DNA of 64,000 nucleotides from Oscillospiraceae bacterium (lineage in GTDB: Bacteria; Bacillota; Clostridia; Oscillospirales; Ruminococcaceae), in contig JAUNSK010000012.1 in NCBI GenBank assembly GCA_030539275.1, positions 1 through 64,000 on the forward strand, given 5' to 3'. The notes below the pieces were generated by a model that saw only the letters and a list, made by a program, of their open reading frames with translations, was not told the origin of the DNA and searched no databases. A program made the translations under genes and the position numbers. The stretch's first letter is position 1; every line of letters starts with the position of its first letter. Shown here in pieces: positions 27,050 to 35,498 of this stretch.

Positions 27050-28043
27050 TATTAATAAAAATATCGTTTTGTATCCTGAAACTGAGAATGGAATTTACCT
27101 TTACGAGTATCCGATGATCAACGCAATCAAGCAATATGTTCAGGTAAGAGGAAGTGACAGAAATAATCCACTGATATTATTCGTGCATGGTGGTCCGGGC
27201 AGTTCACTTGCAGGACTTTGCCATGTATTACAGGCAGGATGGGAGGATAAATTTACTGTTGCAAACTGGGATCAGCGCAATACCTGCAAGACCTACTTTG
27301 CAAATAAAGAGTCGGCAGAGGAAATTGTACAGACAGGTACTATGGAAGATTTCATCAAAGATATTGATGAAGTGATCGCTTTCCTACATACTGTTTACGA
27401 CTTTGAAAAGCTGATACTTATGGGATTTTCATGGGGAACTGCTATCGGCTCTGAATATGCGAAACGTCACCCTGAAAATCTGCTTTGCTATATCAGTGTC
27501 GGGCAGCTTACAAATTATCGTGAGGGTGTTTTGTTTACTTGCAGAAAAATGCTCGGACTTGTACAAAAAGGCGGTAAGGATGAAATGAAAATAAAGCAGA
27601 TAATTGAAACCTTTCCGCGAAATCCAGTATGGAATAAAGAAATGTTATCGTGTCTTAAATATTATAATGCACTATGCATGAAATACATTGCTAAGCATGC
27701 AAGGAGAATTACACTCAGCAATATATTTGGCTCTCCTTTTCTGAATTTTAAGGAGAAAAGGAATTTCCTGATGCCAGACTATCCGCTTTTTACAAAAGCC
27801 TTTGAAACAATGCTCTCTTATGATTTCAGAAGGAATATGAAATATGAGGTGCCTGTACTTTTTATTTTCGGTGATGAAGAAACAGTATGTAATCCCGAAC
27901 TGGTTGAAGAATGCTCAGATAATATATCAGCGCCAGTCAGAGAAATTAAGATCATCCCTAAAGCCTCACATATGTGTTTCTTTGATCAGCCTGATGCTTT
28001 TAGTCAAACGCTGGTTTCTTTTCTGAATGATATAAACTCATAA
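27042..28043 (+). CDS. Alpha/beta hydrolase, proline iminopeptidase-like
   Basis: The 333-residue protein starts at 27042 with GGAGG nine bases upstream. It has the oxyanion HGGPGSS motif, the nucleophile elbow GFSWGTAIG, a cap region, Asp in FGDEETV and His in KASHMCFFDQP, which together complete the triad. HGGPGSS plus GxSWG is typical of prolyl aminopeptidase and related S33 enzymes. Cytosolic, no signal peptide. The substrate cannot be told. It is coupled to the wHTH regulator. Confidence 0.85.
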   Translation: MSNINKNIVLYPETENGIYLYEYPMINAIKQYVQVRGSDRNNPLILFVHGGPGSSLAGLCHVLQAGWEDKFTVANWDQRNTCKTYFANKESAEEIVQTGTMEDFIKDIDEVIAFLHTVYDFEKLILMGFSWGTAIGSEYAKRHPENLLCYISVGQLTNYREGVLFTCRKMLGLVQKGGKDEMKIKQIIETFPRNPVWNKEMLSCLKYYNALCMKYIAKHARRITLSNIFGSPFLNFKEKRNFLMPDYPLFTKAFETMLSYDFRRNMKYEVPVLFIFGDEETVCNPELVEECSDNISAPVREIKIIPKASHMCFFDQPDAFSQTLVSFLNDINS

Positions 28044-28178
28044 CAAGTAACTGAATTCACCACAGTGCATACCGGTAAAAAGTAAAACTCTGAAAATGCA
28101 CGCGTATTCGACGTCACACTTCGTAGTGTAAGGCTTATGAAGAAACTGTTTTTCAGTATTGAAGGAAAAGGTTTTATC

Positions 28179-28207
28179 TTTACTTTTACGGTACAGTATG
28201 GTATAAT
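28179..28207 (+). promoter_or_regulatory. Promoter of the 28236 lipoprotein gene
   Basis: TTTACT, 17 bases, TATAAT, about 30 bases from the start codon. Confidence 0.65.
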
Positions 28208-28235
28208 CTGCTTATATGAGGAACGAGGTGACACT

Positions 28236-29075
28236 ATGAAACGTTTGACCATTATTATAATCATGTTAATTTCAGCAGCTGCACTTGCAGGCTGTGGACA
28301 TATAAATGATGAGTTATTTTACGATAAGCGAAAGAACGCTGAATTCGTTATACTTAAGTGCGCAGATGATTATTTATGGTCGGACAACTGGAGGGAAGTA
28401 CTTTTTAATTCTGTTGATGACCTCGGAATTGAAAGCGGTGAATTTGCACTTGTAAAAGCGGATATAACCGTTTATAACGGCGGTGTGGCAGGTTATATGA
28501 ATAATCCTCATATTGACGAAATAAAAAGTATTGAAAAAATAAGTCTTGATGAAGTGATTGAGTATCGAACTATTCCAGATGTAAGCGAAAGCGATTTCAC
28601 CTTTGATGATAGTGTTATTATCCGCAGATGTGGGGGTAAAACTTATTATTTTGTGTCTTCCCGCGGCAAATATTACGCTTTTCTTGAGGGTAAGTGTCTT
28701 GGCGTTTATGAAGATGAAACTATACTTGAATGCTGTCGGATTCTGTATAACGGAGAGCTTACCTGGGATGACCTGAAAGAACGAATATCTTCGGGTAAAA
28801 TGCAGGGTGACGACTATTTCTTAATGTCGGACAAATCGGATAACGGCACATTTGTTGATGATCTTTGTTACATTGATGAGAAGATAAAAGAGGTAGTTAT
28901 AAGCCGTGAATATAAAAACGCTGGTGTAAACCAAAGAGCAGATAAGCTTGAACCAATACTGAAGGAACTTCGCGACGACGGAAAAATCAATATGTATAAT
29001 ATATTTACAAACACAGAGCAGCCGTATGTAGAATTATGGTATAATGGTGGAGTGAGCGAGAAAATTATTCTTTAG
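28236..29075 (+). CDS. Lipoprotein of unknown function
   Basis: The start at 28236 follows GAGGTG. Upstream in-frame codons (from 28137) precede the promoter and are not used. The 279-residue protein has a signal peptide with lipobox LAGC, Cys near residue 20. The rest is acidic and alternates beta strands and helices; I recognise no domain. It is monocistronic, with its own promoter and terminator. A second unrelated lipoprotein gene follows. Confidence 0.7.
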   Translation: MKRLTIIIIMLISAAALAGCGHINDELFYDKRKNAEFVILKCADDYLWSDNWREVLFNSVDDLGIESGEFALVKADITVYNGGVAGYMNNPHIDEIKSIEKISLDEVIEYRTIPDVSESDFTFDDSVIIRRCGGKTYYFVSSRGKYYAFLEGKCLGVYEDETILECCRILYNGELTWDDLKERISSGKMQGDDYFLMSDKSDNGTFVDDLCYIDEKIKEVVISREYKNAGVNQRADKLEPILKELRDDGKINMYNIFTNTEQPYVELWYNGGVSEKIIL

Positions 29076-29144
29076 CATCATTCAATATATATAAACAGCA
29101 ATTATCAGGTATATCGTATACTATAAATAGTTCCTGAATTCATT

Positions 29145-29182
29145 AAAAAGATCCATTCTGTTGCTCAGAGTGGATCTTTTTA
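29145..29182 (+). terminator. Intrinsic terminator after the 28236 gene
   Basis: AAAAAGATCCATTCTG pairs with TCAGAGTGGATCTTTTT around TTGC, with one mismatch. T5 follows. Confidence 0.85.
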
Positions 29183-29236
29183 TGTCTGTTATATCCGCCG
29201 CTTGTTCTTTATCTCCATAATAAACTTAAGTTGTGG

Positions 29237-29265
29237 TTGAATATGTCAGATAATTGTGATATAAT
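29237..29265 (+). promoter_or_regulatory. Promoter of the 29306 lipoprotein gene
   Basis: TTGAAT, 17 bases, TATAAT, with the start codon about 35 bases after the expected transcript start. Confidence 0.7.
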
Positions 29266-29305
29266 GAGGGCAAAGTAAAAACTGACATTTCAGCAGGAGG
29301 CAGAT

Positions 29306-30424
29306 ATGATAATTAAGTTCAAACACTATATACCTATTTGTATTATAATGATAGCAATGTTATTATTTGCGTTTTCCGGCTGTGACTTCGACAGCAAAGA
29401 GCAAAAGGAGATTAACAAGGCCAATATTGAACAGGCAAAGACGAATGCAATTGCGTACATTGAAGAGAAATACGGTTTTACTGCAGATATAACAGATGCA
29501 GTACTTGAACGTCGTCAGGAAATGGTAGTGAGTACGCCGTTATCTTCAGTGCTGGTATACATGTCCTATGATGGTAAGTCTTTTCATACATATATTGACG
29601 GCAAAAGTAATAATACTGATGGTGCTGATGATTATCAATATGATGAGATTAAAAATGCAGTCAGGGAAATGACACAGAAAAAAATTGCTGATGTCCGCGA
29701 TGTATATATTACTGGCGGTGCAGGACGACACATTGATGATAATATAATCGGAGATGACTGCGACCAGCTCTTTTCAGTTCGGTACAATGGCGAAAACCTA
29801 ACAGATGTACTGGATGATGAAATGTGTGATGTTTGTATAAAGTTTATAAATGCAGATTTTTCCGGTGCTGCATCTGATATGTTCGGAGACCTTACTGACA
29901 ACTATGAAATCAGAGTCACAATGATCTCTTATCGTTGCGAGGATGCGATGAAAGAGTGTGTAGGGTACAGCACTGATGAAAAACGTGCTGTGTACATTGA
30001 TAGTGTATGTAGGCTTTATGAAAATGAAAAATCTGTTAAGCGATATGATTTAAGGAGTTATGAAAACTTCTATTACTATGTCGATTCCAATGATCAGTGT
30101 GAGGTTGCGTTTCATAAAATTACGCCGGATGATGCAGATAACTGGAATGGACGTGGTTCAAGTGACGGAGATTTTGTAGCAGACGCATATGAACTTACAA
30201 GCAGCGATGCATGCACTGTATACATATATTATCCTACTGTAGATATAGATAAATTTTCGAAAAATGCTACACGTTTTGCAACCTGCAGAAAATCAGGTTC
30301 CAAGAATACTTATTTTGCGCAGTCTTCTGTATTAAGTGTGGTTGGTGAATATACGGTTCAGGAAATCAGATTTTATGAGTATAATATGGTTGATAGTGTG
30401 TACTTCTCATTTTTGAATCGTTAA
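29306..30424 (+). CDS. Lipoprotein of unknown function
   Basis: The 372-residue protein has GGAGG upstream, a long hydrophobic signal (residues about 10-25) and lipobox FSGC, Cys near residue 26. A short Glu/Lys/Ala-rich helix follows (about 30-55: NKANIEQAKTNAIAYIEEKYG), then mixed alpha/beta sequence rich in Asp and Tyr. Its start resembles small surface lipoproteins of Ruminococcus and Eubacterium, but I recognise no domain. It stands alone between a promoter and a terminator. Confidence 0.7.
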   Translation: MIIKFKHYIPICIIMIAMLLFAFSGCDFDSKEQKEINKANIEQAKTNAIAYIEEKYGFTADITDAVLERRQEMVVSTPLSSVLVYMSYDGKSFHTYIDGKSNNTDGADDYQYDEIKNAVREMTQKKIADVRDVYITGGAGRHIDDNIIGDDCDQLFSVRYNGENLTDVLDDEMCDVCIKFINADFSGAASDMFGDLTDNYEIRVTMISYRCEDAMKECVGYSTDEKRAVYIDSVCRLYENEKSVKRYDLRSYENFYYYVDSNDQCEVAFHKITPDDADNWNGRGSSDGDFVADAYELTSSDACTVYIYYPTVDIDKFSKNATRFATCRKSGSKNTYFAQSSVLSVVGEYTVQEIRFYEYNMVDSVYFSFLNR

Positions 30425-30549
30425 TGAAAAGCCCAGGGGTTTTATTTTAACAATATAATTATTTAGTCTGAGATATTTAACTTATTTATCTTTATCATAA
30501 AAAGAAATCAGCATCATCTGATGAATAAAAATGATAAGAAGATGCAGTT

Positions 30550-30585
30550 ACACCTTGTCGGTTCAGGCAGGGTGTTTTTTATTTT
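30550..30585 (+). terminator. Intrinsic terminator after the 29306 gene
   Basis: ACACCTTGTC pairs with GGCAGGGTGT (including G-U pairs) around GGTTCA, followed by TTTTTATTTT. Confidence 0.8.
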
Positions 30586-30712
30586 ACTTTAACTGACACC
30601 TGCAATAGCGTACAATCATATACAGATTCACGGAAACATTCAGACCCTTCTATGTTTGTATCTTACAAAGCTTTAGTAATACATTCATCAATAATCATGT
30701 GTAATCAGCACG

Positions 30713-30741
30713 TTGACAGAATTATATTTGTATGTTAAAAT
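30713..30741 (+). promoter_or_regulatory. Candidate distal promoter of the GH123-like gene
   Basis: TTGACA, 17 bases, TAAAAT, about 130 bases ahead of the gene. TATAAT boxes at 30785-30790 and 30833-30838 could be nearer promoters with poor -35 elements. The rest of the 30586-30876 gap shows no gene. Confidence 0.55.
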
Positions 30742-30876
30742 AATACATAACATGCATGATATAGTATAAAATTGCACAATTGTGTATAATTACTGTTAAA
30801 TATTTTGAAATGTAACTCGGTAAAAAGAATACTATAATGTGCTGTAATTAAAAAACCTGAAAACGGAGGAGTTAAA

Positions 30877-33800
30877 ATGAAGTTTAACCACCGCAATGTG
30901 CTGGCAGCTTTTTGTGCAGGAATGATTGTGTTATCATCAACTGATTTTTCAGTAATGAAGGCGTCTGCAGGTACACAACCGGCCAGCTATTATTCTTTGC
31001 CAAATTCTAAAGTACTTAAAAAGGATGTTACCAGTGATACTGACCTGCTGAGTATTACAGATGCATCACCGCTCTCATTTTCAGCAGCATCAAATGAACG
31101 TGAGTCCGCTCAGCTTGTTATGCAGTGCAGCAGTGATCTGACCGATATCACTATTGCGACCAGTGATATGAAAAATGCATCAGGGGATATTATCCCGGCA
31201 AATGCCGTAAGTGTATTTTTCGAAAACTATGTCTATGAAGACGGCAGGTTCGGATGGAATCTGACAAATGAAAAAGGCTATTATCCTGATGCTCTGATCG
31301 GGTATGAGCTGGCTGTAAAAACAGGAAAAAACAAGCTTTTATCAGCAAACGGAATAAATCAGGGTATATGGTTTACACTTAATGTTCCGGCTCAGACAGC
31401 AGCAGGTGAGTATAGTACATATTTTAATATTGCATATAAAAAAGACGGTACGACTTATAATAATTCCATACCGGTTCTTATAAAAGTTTTTGATTTTTCT
31501 ATGCCTGAGAAAACTGCTAATCAGAGTTATTTTCATGATTTTTATAATTCAGATACAGAAGTTTACAATGGGTTAGCCCAGATGGACAGCAGTTATGAGT
31601 ATCGGAAAGCTGTAAGTGATTTTCTTGATGAGCGCAAACTGTCATCAGGTTATCCTCAGACAGGCAACTGGGACGTAAATTCAATAAATACATATGTGAA
31701 TAAATTATATGAATATGTCCGTGATTCAAAGTGTCCATATTATAATCTGGATCCGCATTATATTAGTATTCCTGCAAAGATCAGTATTGAGGACAGTTAT
31801 TTTAATATTGTAAATGATTATCTCATATCCGGACAGCAGGCTGTTGATCAGAAAGCTGCACAGATTATTACACTTTACAAAGAAAGAACAGGATGCAGCA
31901 CTTTAACTCCCAGTGAGGAAACTATTATAAAAAAAGCCGTAAACAACAGTTATAATGATATGAAAAAAGTTACAGTATTAACACAAGAAGAGCTTACAAA
32001 AAAACTTCCCGACAGAGGAGATCTGTACAAAGAGATAACTAAGCTCAGTGCACGTGAGATATTATCAATTCCTGAACAAAAAACACTTACATCTGAGGAG
32101 CAGCAGAAAGTAAATGAAACGCAGCGAACGATAAGTAATATTGCCCAAAACTTTTATTCTTCAGTCCGGTTCTCAAGATATGATCATGACGAGGTTTCCG
32201 GCAATAAAACCTATCATGTGCTGGGCCTGGAGACTGAGCTCAGGAGGATCGTAGATAAGAGTATTGAAAGTGAGACTGATCTGCTGCAATATGCGTATCT
32301 GTACTGTGGCCAGACAGATGAACCTCAGCCATATGATTATTCACGTAATCTTGAAGTACTAGTAAACGATAAGATTTTTTCAGATACAAAGAATGCAGTT
32401 AATGAGTATATTCAGGAAAAATATTCAGACAGGCAGTTAGGCAAAAAACTCCAGAAATCACTTCAGAATATTATTTATCTTCCGACCACAACACCTTCAT
32501 CTGAGAAAGTGTGGACTATTAAAGAAAATAATACTCAAAAGAATGTTCCGGCATATATAAGTATCCTTTATAACGGGCTTGGTTATCTGAATCTGGATCC
32601 AGTGAGTGAAACATTTTGCGATGTATATACTGATGGATATTATGAAGGAGCACAAAAAAGCAGTTATACAGTAAACGTTGAAACTGATTATAAAGTCAAT
32701 AATTATTGTGCGCTTTTTAATGATTTCTCAAACATTACAGGAACTGGTTTTGACGCCAAGGACTTTGATACAACAATAAACGCAATAGGCGACACAAAAA
32801 TGTGGTGGTACAGCTGTATGTCTCATGCAAGTGCAGCACTTGCAGGTCATATGCTGACTGCGAATAAAGGAACAACCAATGGATCCGATTCAGTATCGGA
32901 AAACAGTCTGTCTGTAGCAAGAGTCAACAAGTGGCAGCAATATAAGCTCGGAATCCGTGGTGAACTATATTGGGCAGTTGACGAATATAAGAAGGACGGC
33001 ACATTTAATAACAATATGTGGGATGTCTCAGGCGGACACTGTGGAAATGAAGGCATGCTTATTTATCCAAATGCAGTTCTGATGAAAAATAACGGAATCT
33101 CACAGACAGAAATTAAAAACTTCTGTGAGCAGCATGGATATTTCAGCAGTTCTATACGCCTTGAAAATATTTCAGAAGGCTGTGATGATTATGATTATCT
33201 CAATCTCGCGGGGCACCTTATAGGTTCGCTCAAAGAAGCAAAAATAAATGTTACACCATTTAAGAACAGACTTAACAGTATCTATGCGTCGATGTTTGAT
33301 GACTGCAATTATAATGACGGCAAGGCAACTTCCCGGAATCTGAACACTGCAAGAAATGATCTGGCGGCAATGATTACTGAAATGACTCATCTGGCAGAAG
33401 GTACTATAAATGAAGTAACACAGGACTATAACCGTACTTTAAGTATTGAAAGCATCAATAACTGGAAGACAAGCAACAAGGTATTATGCATTAAGATCAA
33501 ACCTAACATTGCCAAGGTTAATAATGCGGGCAACATCCAGTTCTGTATACAGAGTGAAAACGGGGAACAGCTTTCATCAAATGTTACACTGAATATGACT
33601 GATCATACGGCAAAACGTGGTACACTAACAAGCTGTGATGATGGATGGTATGAGTACATAGTTGCATTTCAGGATATCTGGACATACAATAACAGTACGG
33701 GCAATAGTACTGCGTCCAGAATCTGTTTTAACAGTATTTCTAATCCTTTTCTGTATAAGGACATGCGCATAGCAAGTAATGTTGTTCCTAAACCGGACAA

Positions 33801-34965
33801 TCCGTTTTATGACATTTATCTTGATACTCCAGTTAAAAACTGGAAATCAGGCGGAGCTCTGATCAGTTTTAATTATAAGGCTACAAATACTTGTACAAGC
33901 TCTAACAGCAACGATGTAACAATTTACCTTATTCAGAAAAATCCATGGGAAAGAGTTACCGGATATAGTAATTTTAATGTTTCACTGGGAACATCCAGTA
34001 TTGGTACAGTAACTGATCTTGGAGGCGGATGGTACAATTATAAAATCCCTGTAAGTTCATTTGCTCCATATTCAGATTCAAGCGGTACAAAGCAAGCTGA
34101 TATAGTAGAATTCAGGTGGATCAATCGTTCATTCCTGATTGAGGATTTTAAAGTAGTCAAGGAAGTTACAGCATCGGAAAGCTATACTTTTGATATGGCT
34201 GCTAATAATGTTACAGGTGTAGCTAACTGGCATTCGAGTGGTAAAGCACTGAGCTTTGATTACTTTGCTACCAACACCATAAACAGCGGAAATACGGCTC
34301 AGCTTAGTCTGATGGACAATAAGTGGAAACGACTTAATAAAATGATATCGCTCAATCTGACTGCCAATACAGTATCATGTGGTTCGTCAAAAGTCGGAAC
34401 GGTCACAAAAAAAGCAAACGGGTGGTATAATGTTATTGTGCCGTTAAATTCAACTGTACTCAATACTTCTCCAGGTGAAACTGCAACGGGTGATGAAACA
34501 TTCTCTATGATTCATTTTAAGAAGGCTTATATAACAAAATCCTTTGCAATAGATAATATAAAAATAATCAATGAAGTGTCAGACAAAACAAATCAGACAC
34601 ATGTAAGCGATGGTATTTACATAGAGAACTGGCACAATTCCGATAAAGGACTCACCTTTGAATTCCTTCCAAGCAGGGGTAACACTGATTTATCCCTTGA
34701 ATTTACACTGACAACAAAAGACTGGGCAAGGCTTACTAAGATAATTAAAGTAAATACAGGAACAATGACAGCAAACTATGGCAGTATCAAAAAACTTTCC
34801 GATGGCTGGTATCGCTATAGCATTGATTTGTGCAGTCTTGCAATGAATGATTCCTCAGGTGAAGCAGCAAAAGGCAATGAGACTGCTGAACTTTTATATT
34901 TCAGGACATTCAGTAAGCCATTTGTATATCGTAATTTAGGAGAATATATTGTAACAAAGTCATAA
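30877..34965 (+). CDS. Large secreted GH123/DUF4091-like protein with four C-terminal repeat modules
   Basis: The 1362-residue protein has a signal peptide ending near residue 32 (VMKASAG). Residues about 60-210 resemble the N-terminal beta-sandwich of GH123/DUF4091 proteins (FSAASNERESAQLVMQ). The barrel region contains an unusual helical insert (about 310-440) and then YLYCGQTDEPQP with D481-E482, matching the DEP acid pair of the family. The DUF4091 end is at about 690-790 (GMLIYPN, SSSIRLENISEGCDDYDYLN). Four beta-sandwich modules of about 110-130 residues follow (from about 855), each with NW.S...L and GWY.Y motifs; they look like carbohydrate-binding modules of no family I can name. No dockerin or sortase motif is seen. 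Expected role: extracellular glycan hydrolysis, possibly hexosaminidase-like; the activity is inferred. Confidence 0.8.
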   Translation: MKFNHRNVLAAFCAGMIVLSSTDFSVMKASAGTQPASYYSLPNSKVLKKDVTSDTDLLSITDASPLSFSAASNERESAQLVMQCSSDLTDITIATSDMKNASGDIIPANAVSVFFENYVYEDGRFGWNLTNEKGYYPDALIGYELAVKTGKNKLLSANGINQGIWFTLNVPAQTAAGEYSTYFNIAYKKDGTTYNNSIPVLIKVFDFSMPEKTANQSYFHDFYNSDTEVYNGLAQMDSSYEYRKAVSDFLDERKLSSGYPQTGNWDVNSINTYVNKLYEYVRDSKCPYYNLDPHYISIPAKISIEDSYFNIVNDYLISGQQAVDQKAAQIITLYKERTGCSTLTPSEETIIKKAVNNSYNDMKKVTVLTQEELTKKLPDRGDLYKEITKLSAREILSIPEQKTLTSEEQQKVNETQRTISNIAQNFYSSVRFSRYDHDEVSGNKTYHVLGLETELRRIVDKSIESETDLLQYAYLYCGQTDEPQPYDYSRNLEVLVNDKIFSDTKNAVNEYIQEKYSDRQLGKKLQKSLQNIIYLPTTTPSSEKVWTIKENNTQKNVPAYISILYNGLGYLNLDPVSETFCDVYTDGYYEGAQKSSYTVNVETDYKVNNYCALFNDFSNITGTGFDAKDFDTTINAIGDTKMWWYSCMSHASAALAGHMLTANKGTTNGSDSVSENSLSVARVNKWQQYKLGIRGELYWAVDEYKKDGTFNNNMWDVSGGHCGNEGMLIYPNAVLMKNNGISQTEIKNFCEQHGYFSSSIRLENISEGCDDYDYLNLAGHLIGSLKEAKINVTPFKNRLNSIYASMFDDCNYNDGKATSRNLNTARNDLAAMITEMTHLAEGTINEVTQDYNRTLSIESINNWKTSNKVLCIKIKPNIAKVNNAGNIQFCIQSENGEQLSSNVTLNMTDHTAKRGTLTSCDDGWYEYIVAFQDIWTYNNSTGNSTASRICFNSISNPFLYKDMRIASNVVPKPDNPFYDIYLDTPVKNWKSGGALISFNYKATNTCTSSNSNDVTIYLIQKNPWERVTGYSNFNVSLGTSSIGTVTDLGGGWYNYKIPVSSFAPYSDSSGTKQADIVEFRWINRSFLIEDFKVVKEVTASESYTFDMAANNVTGVANWHSSGKALSFDYFATNTINSGNTAQLSLMDNKWKRLNKMISLNLTANTVSCGSSKVGTVTKKANGWYNVIVPLNSTVLNTSPGETATGDETFSMIHFKKAYITKSFAIDNIKIINEVSDKTNQTHVSDGIYIENWHNSDKGLTFEFLPSRGNTDLSLEFTLTTKDWARLTKIIKVNTGTMTANYGSIKKLSDGWYRYSIDLCSLAMNDSSGEAAKGNETAELLYFRTFSKPFVYRNLGEYIVTKS
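33430..34950 (+). repeat. Four diverged CBM-like modules in the GH123-like protein
   Basis: At the protein level, segments begin near NNWKTSNKV, KNWKSGGAL, ANWHSSGKA and ENWHNSDKG. Each carries a later (D)GWY motif followed by a beta strand and a hydrophobic edge such as LYFRTFSKPF. The DNA is well diverged, so the duplication is old. Confidence 0.75.
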
Positions 34966-35074
34966 GTCATTTTTATTTTCTTTCATAAAGTCACGCTTAT
35001 CTCCGGTTTTCTGTCGGTAAGAATGTTTTTCTTAAATACTTAAGTTTAATAATTTATCTGTCTTCCCGGACATG

Positions 35075-35124
35075 AAAAATCCTTCTGTGGTTTTGGTATA
35101 TCTGCCACAGAAGGATTTTTTTTT
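35075..35124 (+). terminator. Intrinsic terminator after the GH123-like gene
   Basis: AAAAATCCTTCTGTGG pairs with CCACAGAAGGATTTTT around a 14-base loop, followed by T-rich sequence. Confidence 0.88.
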
Positions 35125-35498
35125 CGTCCGATCAGCATGGATTTCATTAATCATAAAAAGAACTGCAGTTAAGAGGCGTTGTTTCTCATAAAAAAGTTTT
35201 CGATTATCAGTTTTGATAAAATTTTTTCTTTGTAAAATTTTTTATCCTCGTAAAACCGTAATCCGGAAGGCTTTGATCATATAGTGATATTTTTTTTTAT
35301 ATGAAACTACACTTTTGGCTAGTGGACAATCAATACTTAGTTATTGTATTATATTAAAAAGCAAAAATAAGCTAAAAATTCCATACTGTAATCTGCGTAT
35401 TTTTATTATAGTATGCACAGGGATAATTTCATGAATTATATAATTATTAAAAGGAGAGTTTGTTTTTGCTTTAATAAAATAAAAAAAGGGGTAGTTTC
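35125..35498 (+). other. AT-rich gap ahead of the 35499 gene
   Basis: No gene is seen. A candidate promoter is TGGACA (35323-35328), 18 bases, TATTAT (35347-35352), which would leave a leader of about 140 bases. The ribosome site AAAGGGG precedes the next gene. Confidence 0.45.
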
